The notes below the pieces were generated by a model. That model was not told the origin of the DNA and did no database searches. It saw only the letters and a list, made by a program, of their open reading frames with translations. Source: Sporolactobacillus sp. CQH2019 (GTDB lineage Bacteria; Bacillota; Bacilli; Bacillales; Sporolactobacillaceae). Taken from it: a DNA stretch of 64,000 bases. Numbering within the stretch: the stretch's first letter is position 1; each line of letters starts with the position of its first letter. Positions 55,492 through 63,905 of the stretch are shown here, one piece after another. The position numbers and the translations under genes were made by a program. The DNA is taken from positions 51,987-115,986 of the forward strand of contig NZ_JARAJZ010000013.1 in NCBI RefSeq assembly GCF_028765345.1, written 5' to 3'.

Positions 55492-55759
55492 TTCGGTGCA
55501 AGTTCAGCTGCATTCGGTGCGACTTTCTCACATTTCGGTGCGACTCAGGCCTAATTCGGAGCAACCGCTCTTTTCAGTGCAACTTCAGCTGCATTCGGTG
55601 CGGCTTTCTCACATTTCGGTGCGACTCAAACTCGATTCGGTGCGAGTCAGGCCTAATTCGGAGCAACCGCTCTTTTTCGGTGCAAGTTCAGCTGCATTCG
55701 GTGCGGCTTTCTCACATTTCGGTGCGACTCAAACCCGATTCGGTGCGACTGATAGTTTT
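55492..55759. repeat. tandem array B: 21-bp period, core TTCGGTGC
   Basis: Thirteen units begin at 55492, 55513, 55534, 55555, 55573, 55594, 55615, 55636, 55657, 55676, 55697, 55718 and 55739. Spacing is 21 bp except for one 18- and one 19-bp step, both after a TTCGGAGC variant. A higher-order repeat of several units (starting CAGCTGCATTCGG) occurs three times. The core is similar to the complement of array A (TCGGTC), so the two arrays face each other. Confidence 0.9.
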
Positions 55760-56206
55760 TCTCAGTTCCGACTCTACCTTTTTTGATTGGGTGCAGCCTC
55801 CTAAATCCGATCGACGGTTGCGCAGTACCCGTCTGCTGTTTACTTTTAAACCATAACCTGAGCGCTCTTATAGCTAATGATTTAAAAATCAATAGCACTG
55901 TCTTTATGATTATTGCAATAAACAGGGGTATTTACCTATTAAAATTTTTTATGATGCTGTTTCATCTGCCAAATTATAGATACCCTTCCATTTTTGTTTC
56001 AATGGGCTGCCTTTTACTCTTTAACAGTATGGGTCCTAGTTTTTAACTTTTTGAGACTAAACGACTACCTGCTTTAGCAGGTGGGTTCAGACATCAATGT
56101 CTGCGACTTAAAGTCGCCGTTCAAGACTGAAGTCTTCTGAAAGACCTTATGCTCATAGCACACTGAATGCTGACTGAACTCAGTCGTCAATCTTGAATAT
56201 GTCGTC
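55760..56206. other. non-coding region with mini-hairpin string
   Basis: No gene. 55893-55915 (TTATGATTATTGCAATAAAC) resembles sequence near 7030 and 1100. The hairpin string at 56067-56185 is described separately. Confidence 0.4.
56067..56185. repeat. string of five short perfect hairpins
   Basis: ACCTGC-TTTA-GCAGGT (56067-56082), CAGACAT-CA-ATGTCTG (56088-56103), GCGACTT-A-AAGTCGC (56103-56117), AAGACT-GA-AGTCTT (56123-56136) and GACTGA-AC-TCAGTC (56172-56185). Such closely packed small hairpins occur at the ends of IS200/IS605-type elements and in their guide-like RNAs. No transposase is present. Confidence 0.6.
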
Positions 56207-56345
56207 CTTGACTTACAGTGTGATTGAAACAGCTAAAGAAAACGGGTGATCCGTTCCACTATTTAACCTATCTCTTTGAAACAGTTTCCCAATATCGAGA
56301 AAATTATAGACGAAGCTGCAGATGCGCTTCTCCCATGATCCCAAG
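56207..56345 (+). pseudogene. IS66 TnpC C-terminal scrap
   Basis: The plus strand reads LTYSVIETAKENG and then, after frame breaks, the equivalent of LRPFQYLSYLFE and LPNLE. This matches the C-terminus of the IS66 transposase at 22873-23709 (IVYSVIETAKENGLRPFQYL). It runs directly into an AraC-type fragment. Confidence 0.75.
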
Positions 56346-56576
56346 CGATATGGACAAACCCCCGGGCAAATTCATCGAGAAATAAAACTTGAAAAAGCTA
56401 AAGAACTAATTACCAGCACAAATTTATCTGTCAACGAGATTGGTGAAAGGCTCGGTTATACTAGTTCTTCATACTTTATGAAACAATTCAGAAGCAAATA
56501 TGAAAAAACACCCCTTAAATATCGAAAACAGCATCAGCAAATTGGCTTAAAGCCAGTGGATTTAGACCCTTATTAA
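56322..56576 (+). pseudogene. AraC-family HTH, C-terminal fragment
   Basis: From about residue 20 it reads EIKLEKAKELITSTNLSVNE, then IGERLGYTSSSYFMKQFRSK and YEKTPLKYRK, the second half of an AraC/XylS DNA-binding domain. The preceding residues (MRFSHDPKRYGQTPG) come from the IS66 scrap junction. The sensor domain and first helix-turn-helix are missing. Confidence 0.75.
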
Positions 56577-56870
56577 AAACGCCGGACACTCCATGGCTTG
56601 GGAAAAACCGCGGAGATTGGCTCGGGCGATTGCCAACGGTACGAAAAATTAAGTCAAAATTTATTTTTGTATGTCCTCCTGTAAAAAAACTGGAAGGGGG
56701 GCCTTATTTCTCATGCCAAACCCTCAATCAATTGCCAGGTCTGAATTCACTTATCTCGTCTAAATATTGCATTTTATATTGCAATTCTTAATCTAGCAAC
56801 TTGCGTGCTCAAGTATGATAAGATAGCCTTTGTATCAATTTATGTCGAAATAGACAAGGTGGTGCCATTT
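56577..56870. other. upstream region of the OPT operon
   Basis: No gene. The reading frame of the OPT gene is open through 56805-56870 but without a ribosome site there. I see no riboswitch or operator that I can name. Confidence 0.35.
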
Positions 56871-58763
56871 TTGAAAAATAATTCAGAACAATCGACAAAA
56901 TTCATACCCTATATTCCCGCTTCGAAATCGCTTCCCGAACTCACAATTACGGCGATTCTTCTGGGAATTATTCTTGCTGTCATTTTCGGGGCGGCTAACG
57001 CATACCTAGGCCTGCTTATCGGAATGACGATCTCTGCCTCAATTCCTGCTTCTGTTATTTCGATGGGGATCTTGCGGGGCATATTCCGAAGAGATTCAAT
57101 TTTGGAGAATAATATTGTTCAGACGATGACGACATCAGGTGAAGCAATCGGTGTCGGCGCAGTCTTTACACTTCCTGCACTCTTTTTACTGCATATCAAA
57201 ATCAGCTACATTATGATTTTTTCTATCGTTCTGCTTGGCGGCTTTCTCGGTATCTTGATGATGGTACCGCTTCGACGGTTACTGATCGTGCAGGAACACG
57301 GCGTGCTTCCTTATCCGGAAGGTACCGCCTGCGCCGAAGTACTAAAAACGGGAGAAGAGGGCGGCAAGAAAGCACTGCTTGTTCTTTTTGGCCTGATCAC
57401 CGGCGGTCTCGTGAAAGTATTGGAAGATGGTTTTAACATTTTCAAATATGAAATTCAAACTGGAATCTCCCATTTTAAATACGCTGTTGTCGGGCTGGAT
57501 GCTTACCCGTCACTGCTGGGCGTCGGCTTCATCATTGGACCGAGCATTTCCGGACAAATGCTTGCCGGTGGACTATTTGCCTGGATTGTCCTTGCCCCAC
57601 TAATCGGCTTCTTTGGCGCAGACAGCCTCCACGCCATCTTCCCGGCGGTCACGGCTCTAAAAGCAATGGATACGGCTGCTATCTGGGATAATTACATTCG
57701 TTATATCGGAGCCGGTGCCGTCGCGGCCGGTGGGATTATAACATTAATCAAAACCCTGCCCACGCTATATCGAAGCTTGAGTGATACACTTAGCGGACTG
57801 TTCAAAACAACCGACAAGCACGCCGACGATCTTATTGCTAGAACCGATCGCGATCTATCAATGAGATGGGTAATTCTGGGTTCTCTTTTTTTGTTGCTTT
57901 TGGTTGCCCTTAATCCATTCGTGAAAGTCGGCTGGATGGGCGCCGTTCTGGTTGCTGTCTGCGGCTTTCTCTTTGTCACTGTCTCCTCGCGTATTGTTGG
58001 AATTGTCGGCAGTTCGTCATCACCGGTGTCCGGTATGACCATCGCAACACTGTTAATCGTCACCATCATCTATAAATTTATCGGGTATTCCGGAACAGCC
58101 GGCATTTTTATCTCCATTGGCACCGTCGCGATTATCTGCACGGCATTAGCTGTTTCCAACGACATTTCACAGGACTTAAAAACCGGTTTTCTCGTCGGGG
58201 CGACACCTTGGAAACAACAAGTGGCGATGATGATCGGCGTCGTTTTCTCATCGATTACCATTGGTGCCGTCTTGTTTCTCTTGAATAGTGCCTATCATTT
58301 CGGTTCGCACGCACTCCCGGCACCCAAAGCCGTTTTAATGAAACTGATCGCCCAAGGTCTGATGCAGCAGCAGATGCCATGGGAACTGATTTTCATTGGC
58401 GCCGCTATTGCTGTCTGCGTGGAATTCATGGGTATCAATTCGCTCGTCTTTGCCGTCGGCCTTTATCTGCCGATTCACATCAGTACGCCAATCATGTGCG
58501 GAGGTATTGTTCGCTACTTTATCGATCGTTTCAGTAAAGATGATCAAATCCGGAAAAACCGGCAGGAACGCGGCACTTTAATGGCATCCGGGCTCATTGC
58601 CGGCGAATCATTAATTGGTGTCGTTATCGCTGTCTTTACTGTTTTAAATATTACGGCACCGGCCACACCGTTCTTCTCAAGCGACCTGGTCACCTTAATC
58701 GTTTTTGCTGTTCTTTGCCTCATTCTTTGGTATGTAGCAAGAGGTCCCAAAAAGGGGGTATGA
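56871..58763 (+). CDS. OPT-family oligopeptide/metal-chelate transporter
   Basis: About 630 residues with 14-16 predicted membrane helices. Typical OPT motifs: FGAANAYLGLLIGMTISASI near the N-terminus, the RRLLIVQEHGVLPYPEGTAC segment (the family PYPE box), and GVEFMGINS-like VEFMGINSLVFAVGLYLPIH near the C-terminus. OPT proteins import short peptides or metal chelates by proton symport. I favour TTG 56871 (AGGTGG 8 bp upstream) over ATG 56805. It overlaps nothing and is 3 bp from the PqqD-like gene. Confidence 0.88.
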   Translation: MKNNSEQSTKFIPYIPASKSLPELTITAILLGIILAVIFGAANAYLGLLIGMTISASIPASVISMGILRGIFRRDSILENNIVQTMTTSGEAIGVGAVFTLPALFLLHIKISYIMIFSIVLLGGFLGILMMVPLRRLLIVQEHGVLPYPEGTACAEVLKTGEEGGKKALLVLFGLITGGLVKVLEDGFNIFKYEIQTGISHFKYAVVGLDAYPSLLGVGFIIGPSISGQMLAGGLFAWIVLAPLIGFFGADSLHAIFPAVTALKAMDTAAIWDNYIRYIGAGAVAAGGIITLIKTLPTLYRSLSDTLSGLFKTTDKHADDLIARTDRDLSMRWVILGSLFLLLLVALNPFVKVGWMGAVLVAVCGFLFVTVSSRIVGIVGSSSSPVSGMTIATLLIVTIIYKFIGYSGTAGIFISIGTVAIICTALAVSNDISQDLKTGFLVGATPWKQQVAMMIGVVFSSITIGAVLFLLNSAYHFGSHALPAPKAVLMKLIAQGLMQQQMPWELIFIGAAIAVCVEFMGINSLVFAVGLYLPIHISTPIMCGGIVRYFIDRFSKDDQIRKNRQERGTLMASGLIAGESLIGVVIAVFTVLNITAPATPFFSSDLVTLIVFAVLCLILWYVARGPKKGV

Positions 58764-58766
58764 TTC

Positions 58767-59117
58767 ATGGCCCGTCATTTGAATAAGCAGATAAATTTTC
58801 TCGAAATGGTGCCCGTTCTGAGGGACGGATGCCGTGTTGTTCATGAAAATGGAGCGGCAAACCTTGCCATTCCGCGGACAAGCCTATTGGAGCGCATTGC
58901 GATAAAATGGTTTAAACAAGCTAAGGAACATCACTACCGTCTGGATGCTCTCGGAGAATGTGTACTGAAGCACTGTGACGGAAACTACCGTGTGTCCGAA
59001 ATCTCTGCTAAGCTAACTGAGACATTCGGCGAAGCAGCCGAACCTGTCGTTCCGCGACTGCTCAAGTTTCTGCAAGAGCTCGACGCACATGACCTTGTCA
59101 CGCTGCATATCAAATAA
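58767..59117 (+). CDS. PqqD-family protein
   Basis: 116 residues. The C-terminal 80 match the PqqD/RRE winged-helix fold: WFKQAKEHHYRLDALGECVL, then KHCDGNYRVSEISAKLTETF and RLLKFLQELDAHDLV. PqqD domains bind leader peptides of ribosomally made natural products and hand them to modifying enzymes. Here the only partner is the OPT transporter 3 bp upstream, whose stop is followed by this ATG 58767. No radical SAM enzyme or precursor peptide is seen within 1.3 kb. GGGGG lies upstream. Confidence 0.8.
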   Translation: MARHLNKQINFLEMVPVLRDGCRVVHENGAANLAIPRTSLLERIAIKWFKQAKEHHYRLDALGECVLKHCDGNYRVSEISAKLTETFGEAAEPVVPRLLKFLQELDAHDLVTLHIK

Positions 59118-60441
59118 AATGTGAAAACAATTCAGAGAGACTGCTCAAAAGCGGCCTCTCTTTTAAAATTTAAATAGTTTCGTTCTCTGGCTAAGATAAA
59201 TTCCACGAGCCGTGACAGCATGACGTACTACCTGAATTTAGAAAGTCAATCAGCAAATTAATTTTTTAAACGAGTTTCCGTCTCTGCTAAAAATTTTGTT
59301 AATGCGGCATTAATATCGGCATTCATGCGATCGGCCCATACAAATAGCCGCCAGATACTTCACTCTCCAAGCTTAATTCAGCCGGGGGTATCTCTGCTTA
59401 CGGGCCAATGAGCCTGCTGAGACGGTGGGAGTCGAACATAAATCGTCAAGCGCCTATCCATGTTTCAAGCTGCATTGACTAATTTACTCCTCAAAAGAAG
59501 AATTGCATGGGAGTTTACTAATTTTGTTCTAGAGTGTTCTGAATGACAAGGATCCACAAGTAACCGTGCTGAAATTCGGATAAGGTAAATTTTTAATTGA
59601 ACAACCATAAAAAAGCGTTGAACAATCATTTCTTTTCGCTTCATTGATCATTCTTCTTTGAATACTATGTCATTGTACAAGATGGCGAATAAAGGGTATC
59701 TTAATCGCTGGACATGCTTATACTATAATTGCCCAACCTATTCTTTATCCCCTCGTATGATCCCCGTGCCTCAGCATGGGGATCATTATTTATTTAAAGC
59801 GGCATCTTTTCATGTTGCAGTATAGAAATATTTTTGCATAAAAAAATTGCATGGTTTTCTATTTTCGTATTTTGATTGCGCAGGAGGAAACTTTTGACTT
59901 CCATCCTCTTAGTGGAGTAGCCTAGGAAACTTTCACTGCATCGAACATCAAGAGAAATTCATTTTGCATGCAGTGATAGAGTATTTCCCATCACCTTTTG
60001 AAGGCGTTAAGAAAATGAGATTTTGGAAAATTGAACTGTTGGATAATCCTTATGAAATCTTGGCATTGTTAAAATTATTGCATGAGTTGCCTATTAACTG
60101 CTTAAAAATTGGCGGTTTAATTACGGCTTAGATAAAGTAGTGTGACAAACATAATAGAATTTTTAAAAATTGGAATCTATTATAAAACTACACTTCGTTT
60201 CTCTTAACTCTTCATTTAAGGCTGCCCTGTAGGGGCCTTTTTTGTGTATTTTTACAAATTATTTTTATGATTTTTCTACGTGATTAACGTTCATGGGTGA
60301 GTCTAAAGATGTTGAGTAAAGGCTAATCCGTATGCTTTTCCCCAATAGGATTTATTGTATTCATAAAATAAAGATACCTTTCGGGGAATTGCTTTTTCAA
60401 TCATCGGTATTAAGAACGATTCAGCTTGTATCTGACTGACA
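59118..60441. other. 1.3-kb region without an intact gene
   Basis: Holds an AGAGAG/CTCTCT terminator-like stem (about 59138-59162, followed by TTTT). A minus-strand C-terminal scrap (59359-59258, WRLFVWADRMNADINAALTK) and a plus-strand scrap ending DKDPQVTVLKFG (59539-59580) are also present. A strong hairpin is at 59757-59786. An open plus-strand frame of about 70 codons ending at 60131 (38 residues from ATG 60015, MRFWKIELLDNPYEILALLK) has no ribosome site. None is a confident gene. Confidence 0.4.
59757..59786 (+). terminator. strong hairpin followed by T-rich sequence
   Basis: ATGATCCCCGTG and CATGGGGATCAT form an 11-of-12-bp stem around CCTCAG, followed by TATTTATTT. A TATAAT box lies about 30 bp upstream (59724-59729). 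It could be a stand-alone terminator or the 3' end of a very short RNA. Confidence 0.5.
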
Positions 60442-61113
60442 TTATTTATAATACTTATGTTCAAATTCGGTCCAGGATTTGGAGAATTTGTGATTCTGGA
60501 ACGCTTCCTTCAGCCCGCTAATTTGCTTCAGACGGATGATCTCGTCAAGCTCCATTCCCAAATTCCGACTGATTTTTTCATCGCTCCAACCCATTTTACT
60601 GAGAGTGATCACGATGTTGCTCATGGAGCGGATTTGGTGCGTCCCTCTCGCCCGATTATGCCGGATGGTCGAACCGATGCGCTCGTCCAGTGGTTTGGAT
60701 ATGACGGAAAGGGGAAGATAGCCGAACATCCTTTTGGCGATATCCGGATAATTCGTTCCAATCCGGTCGCGGTGAAAGCCATCGGTGACTTCATATTGGC
60801 CGTCACCGAGATAATAAGACACGATCGGCTGTGTAAAGCCGTCTAACCGGATAGAAGTGTACAGCAAATTCATTTCAGCAGATGCAACTTTGTTTGGATT
60901 ATAATCGTTTGCATGTACGTTTCCAGCAGGGATCCATTGTACCAAGTCGACCGGTTCGGAGAAGGGAGAGAGTTCGTTCACAACTCTTCGTACGCGGTTC
61001 AGGGCCTGTACTTTCTCATGCAACCCCATGGGCGCCAAAATCCGTTTGAGCTGGCCAAGGCAATTTTCAAGATCCGGATTGAGCTTTCTGCAGGTATTGT
61101 GATGGACGTTCAT
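60442..61113 (-). CDS. IbrB-like ParB/sulfiredoxin-fold protein
   Basis: About 223 residues. A ParB N-terminal-like domain spans about 55-145, with the loop YEVTDGFHRDRIG (DGFHRDR at 111-117) matching the G-x-H-R nucleotide-binding box of ParB/Srx enzymes. An HTH-like tail follows (IVITLSKMGWSDEKISRNLG). This is the usual IbrB composition. ATG 61113 follows AAGGAGG and lies 47 bp inside the end of the GNAT gene. Last of a three-gene coupled operon. Known homologues act with IbrA; the biochemical function is not established. Confidence 0.85.
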   Translation of the reverse strand: MNVHHNTCRKLNPDLENCLGQLKRILAPMGLHEKVQALNRVRRVVNELSPFSEPVDLVQWIPAGNVHANDYNPNKVASAEMNLLYTSIRLDGFTQPIVSYYLGDGQYEVTDGFHRDRIGTNYPDIAKRMFGYLPLSVISKPLDERIGSTIRHNRARGTHQIRSMSNIVITLSKMGWSDEKISRNLGMELDEIIRLKQISGLKEAFQNHKFSKSWTEFEHKYYK

Positions 61114-61528
61114 GGAGTACCTCCTTATTCGCACACAGAAACCAATAATTTTTGGTTGTCCGATAAATCCTGAATCCTTGTTTGATGTAATAATTCTTGA
61201 TAAACGCAAGATTGGTCGAGGTCTTAATCGGCCAGCCAAGTTCGCGGCAATATTCGAAACGAATGTCCGTCAGTGCTTTAAAAAGTCCTTTTCTCCGATA
61301 ACGCGGTTCGACCCATTCTGTAGTAAAAAGAACGTATTCCCCTGGAAACTCCAGAGAGGAGAAGGCAATAACCTGCCTGTCTCGTTCCATGGTGAACCAG
61401 ACCTTTTCTCGCTTGTTTCGTAGATAGGGTATCCGCCGGATATATTTTTCCTCAGCAAAAAAGCGTCCCATTTTGGAGTAGAAAAGGGACCGATCATAAT
61501 TTCCCTCGTAACACTGAATGTTGTCCAT
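61067..61528 (-). CDS. GNAT-family acyltransferase within the Ibr operon
   Basis: 153 residues. The GNAT core has FTTEWVEPRYRRKGLFKALT with the acetyl-CoA R/Q-x-x-G-like loop (RRKG), and NLAFIKNYYIKQGFRIYRTT as motif B. I prefer ATG 61528 because GGGAGG is 6 bp upstream. It overlaps the IbrA-like gene by 35 bp upstream and the IbrB-like gene by 47 bp downstream, so the three proteins are translationally coupled. The acyl acceptor is unknown. Confidence 0.85.
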   Translation of the reverse strand: MDNIQCYEGNYDRSLFYSKMGRFFAEEKYIRRIPYLRNKREKVWFTMERDRQVIAFSSLEFPGEYVLFTTEWVEPRYRRKGLFKALTDIRFEYCRELGWPIKTSTNLAFIKNYYIKQGFRIYRTTKNYWFLCANKEVLHERPSQYLQKAQSGS

Positions 61529-62810
61529 ATTCATCCTCCCGTAGGGCCTCCCTCAGTTTTTTATCCTTGATATCTTCCACCCGGAGCAAACTTCGGTATT
61601 TTCTCCGCAGACGCAGAAGAAGTTGCACGTCAGTCTTGGTCTGGGCAAAGCCCAGTCGCCGCATCCAGAAATCATTTTTTTCGACAGCACGAGCTACTCT
61701 CCGCCAGCTCGGCACCTTTCCATGGCTCTCCAGTTTCCGGTCTGCTTCATCCGGAACTTCTTCGATACGGATTCCGTAGTGCCGTTCCCACCATCGGAAA
61801 AAGGTCTTGATTTTCAGATAGTAATGATCGCGAAGTTCTGGGGAATAAAGCCCTAAGCTCTCTAGAAGAAAGACGGCATACTGCTGCCAGTTCATCCCGG
61901 AGGGCTTTTCCGACTTCATGTTGCCGAGCAGGGAAGTTCTGGCGTAAATGTTTCCAAAATTGACGCCGTGAACGCGGTGAATCACTTTTTCCCACGTTTC
62001 AGGTTCCAGTGCACGGAACTGATCGAGGCCCTTGCGCTGATCGTCCCCATAGGGCTGACAAAGTCGCTGCTGAGAAATTTTCACGCCGTTTTTATACATC
62101 AATTCATAAATTTCGTTAAACGCAAAATCAAATTTACTCACGGCTCCCCATATGTCCTCAGTCCGCCAATCGTATAAGGGATAAAAATTGTACACGTTGC
62201 AATCTGGCTCCGAGGTATGTACCTTCGTCGTCCAGTTATAACCTTTGAACGTTTTTTTGGTTGTATTAATGATCGTGTTGAAACGATTGAGACTTTCATC
62301 ACTTCGGATGGCGATGCCGACCGCCACTGGAACGCCCGCTTTTCTTTGAAACCACTGGCAAAATTTGTAGTCAAATTCCTCGAATTCCATCCCTTTGTGA
62401 AACCATGTCCATTCCTTTGGGTAATTGTGTTCATTGATCACGCAGTCATAGGCGGGCATAGAACGGACCCATTTGTCCTGATCATTTTCATCCCAACAGA
62501 TCCAAGTCGGCTGGATAACTGAAACTGCGTTACGTAACGAGAGGGGCATGCAGCACCAATAGAAACGATCCACCACGTCGTTCGTCATCTTCCGCAACTG
62601 TCTAACCTGGTGGATCGTCGCTTGATACTGGCTCTCTAAGTCGATGAACATGACGCTGAATTTCCGCTTTCGCCTGCGTGCAATTTTCGCGCAAAGTTGC
62701 AGCATCACAGATGAATCTTTTCCTCCGGAGATGCAGAGATAAAAATGAGAAAAGTTGGAGAAAATTACGTTGAATCTCTCCATAGCCGCAGTCAATACAT
62801 CTTTCTTCAT
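61494..62810 (-). CDS. IbrA-like DUF3440 PAPS-reductase-family protein
   Basis: 438 residues. The PP-loop ATPase motif is YLCISGGKDSSVMLQ (SGGKDSS at 28-34), followed by FSVMFIDLESQYQATI. The DUF3440 part has WICWDENDQDKWVRSMP, FYPLYDWRTEDIWGAVSKFD and KISQQRLCQPYGDDQRKGLD. IbrA-like proteins resemble PAPS reductases and the DndC/TtcA sulfur-transfer ATPases but lack a proven reaction. ATG 62810 has no good ribosome site. The frame continues upstream through LIPKIY toward AAGGGAGG, so the true start may be a non-ATG codon about 15-24 bp earlier. Confidence 0.9.
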   Translation of the reverse strand: MKKDVLTAAMERFNVIFSNFSHFYLCISGGKDSSVMLQLCAKIARRRKRKFSVMFIDLESQYQATIHQVRQLRKMTNDVVDRFYWCCMPLSLRNAVSVIQPTWICWDENDQDKWVRSMPAYDCVINEHNYPKEWTWFHKGMEFEEFDYKFCQWFQRKAGVPVAVGIAIRSDESLNRFNTIINTTKKTFKGYNWTTKVHTSEPDCNVYNFYPLYDWRTEDIWGAVSKFDFAFNEIYELMYKNGVKISQQRLCQPYGDDQRKGLDQFRALEPETWEKVIHRVHGVNFGNIYARTSLLGNMKSEKPSGMNWQQYAVFLLESLGLYSPELRDHYYLKIKTFFRWWERHYGIRIEEVPDEADRKLESHGKVPSWRRVARAVEKNDFWMRRLGFAQTKTDVQLLLRLRRKYRSLLRVEDIKDKKLREALREDEYGQHSVLRGKL

Positions 62811-63370
62811 ATAAATTTTGGGAATCAGAAGCGCCTCCCTTACCGGACAGCTAAAAAAAGCTCAGTCCTGTCTTTGGGGAATCGAACCTTTTTGTACTTT
62901 CATCCCCTTTCTATTTTACCAATAATTGAATAGACGACAGCAACACAATTGTATCTATTAATAAAATTTTGGCGAATAATCTTTCACTTTGACGATCTGA
63001 CTAAAGTTAGGACAATTTGCCATTAACTACTTTAAAAAAGTGTTGGTGGATACAATCAATTTTACAGGCAATCTCAAGATCGATGTCCCTGAATGAAACA
63101 TTTGAATTTGTCCCCACTGAAAGGCATGCAAATGTTTAAAAGTCCGATGTTTTGTGCTAGGCTGGCGGGTGAGCCATTATAAAATCCGACGCTTTAATGA
63201 CACACAGAATGGTGTTTTATTCCTCCAATCTAATTGGCAGCTGACTAATTTGATTTTACAACTGACCAATTTTATAGATGTTCAATTTTTCTATAAATCC
63301 TTAGCAATAATTCAGGCTTTCTTTTTGGCTATATTCCTTCTTAGGAAACTGCAAAGGGGGCATTGAGGCA
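62811..63370. other. intergenic upstream of the Ibr operon, no gene seen
   Basis: Should contain the Ibr operon promoter on the minus strand. A bulged stem (GGACTGAGCT/AGCTGTCC around a T run, about 62847-62875) lies just before the AAGGGAGG site. A plus-strand frame at 63154-63366 with LTNLILQLTNFI has no ribosome site and is probably chance. Confidence 0.4.
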
Positions 63371-63862
63371 TTAATGCGCTGCATTTGATAACCCTGGTGT
63401 TGTAAATATTAATTCAAGGGATCGATAAGTCGTATCACATTCGTGAAGCAAAATAACCGGTATTTGTTTCTTCTCATCAAGTCTTTGAATTTGCTGAATC
63501 GTCCGCTGAACAAATCGTCGATCTCTATATCGCCAATCCTGGCTATCCACATTCCAATCCCACATGATAAATCCATCTTGAGTGACTGCCCTTTCATAAA
63601 TACATAGCTGCCATACGGTACACGAATAAACGGTATTGTGCAATACTTCTGACGATTTTTTGATCTTGTTTCATTTCTTCCATGAGCGACTCCTCTGAAC
63701 GATAAAACTTTTTATAATCGTGGCTAATACCATGTAGTCCAATAGTGAATCCTTCCCTTACCATACGCCTGACGCTGCAGATTCATTATTCTATTGGAAA
63801 ATGCTGAAGGACCGTCATCAAATGTTAAATAACAAATTCTCCTCCCATTAACAGCACTCATT
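63371..63862 (-). pseudogene. polysaccharide deacetylase, frameshifted
   Basis: A NodB-type deacetylase in three frames. From ATG 63862 it reads RRICYLTFDDGPSAFSNRIM (the TFDDGP metal/catalytic motif). In another frame follows MVREGFTIGLHGISHDYKKF (the H-x-x-x-H-like motif). After a further shift comes GFIMWDWNVDSQDWRYRDRR, then IPVILLHECDTTYRSLELI. Two frameshifts (near 63765 and 63610) and a missing N-terminus mean it is dead. Functional homologues deacetylate peptidoglycan or other cell-wall glycans. Confidence 0.85.
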
Positions 63863-63905
63863 TTATAAATTAAACGAGGCTGTCTCAAAAGCCCTGTTAA
63901 AACTC

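Noticed and set aside
55351-55759. CRISPR array
   Set aside because: The conserved core is only 8-12 bp and the period is 21 bp. There are no long identical repeats with unique spacers and no cas genes.
55319-55898. Heptad-repeat proteins on both strands (IGxxxxF and HRNVRKSHRMQLNLH types)
   Set aside because: A 21-bp period keeps all frames open and gives seven-residue repeats automatically. There are no ribosome sites, and both strands look equally coding.
60015-60131. Small protein MRFWKIELLDNPYEILALLK...
   Set aside because: The frame is open upstream to about 59920 with no start codon or ribosome site, suggesting the tail of a lost gene rather than a small gene.
60442-61113. Chromosome-partition ParB
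   Set aside because: No ParA neighbour and no parS-type site; the short form with the DGFHRDR box and the IbrA-like partner fits the IbrB group.
61494-62810. DndC or SspD phosphorothioation enzyme
   Set aside because: The PP-loop is shared, but the DUF3440 region and the ParB-type partner fit IbrA/IbrB, and no DndD/E, SspB or cysteine desulfurase genes are present.
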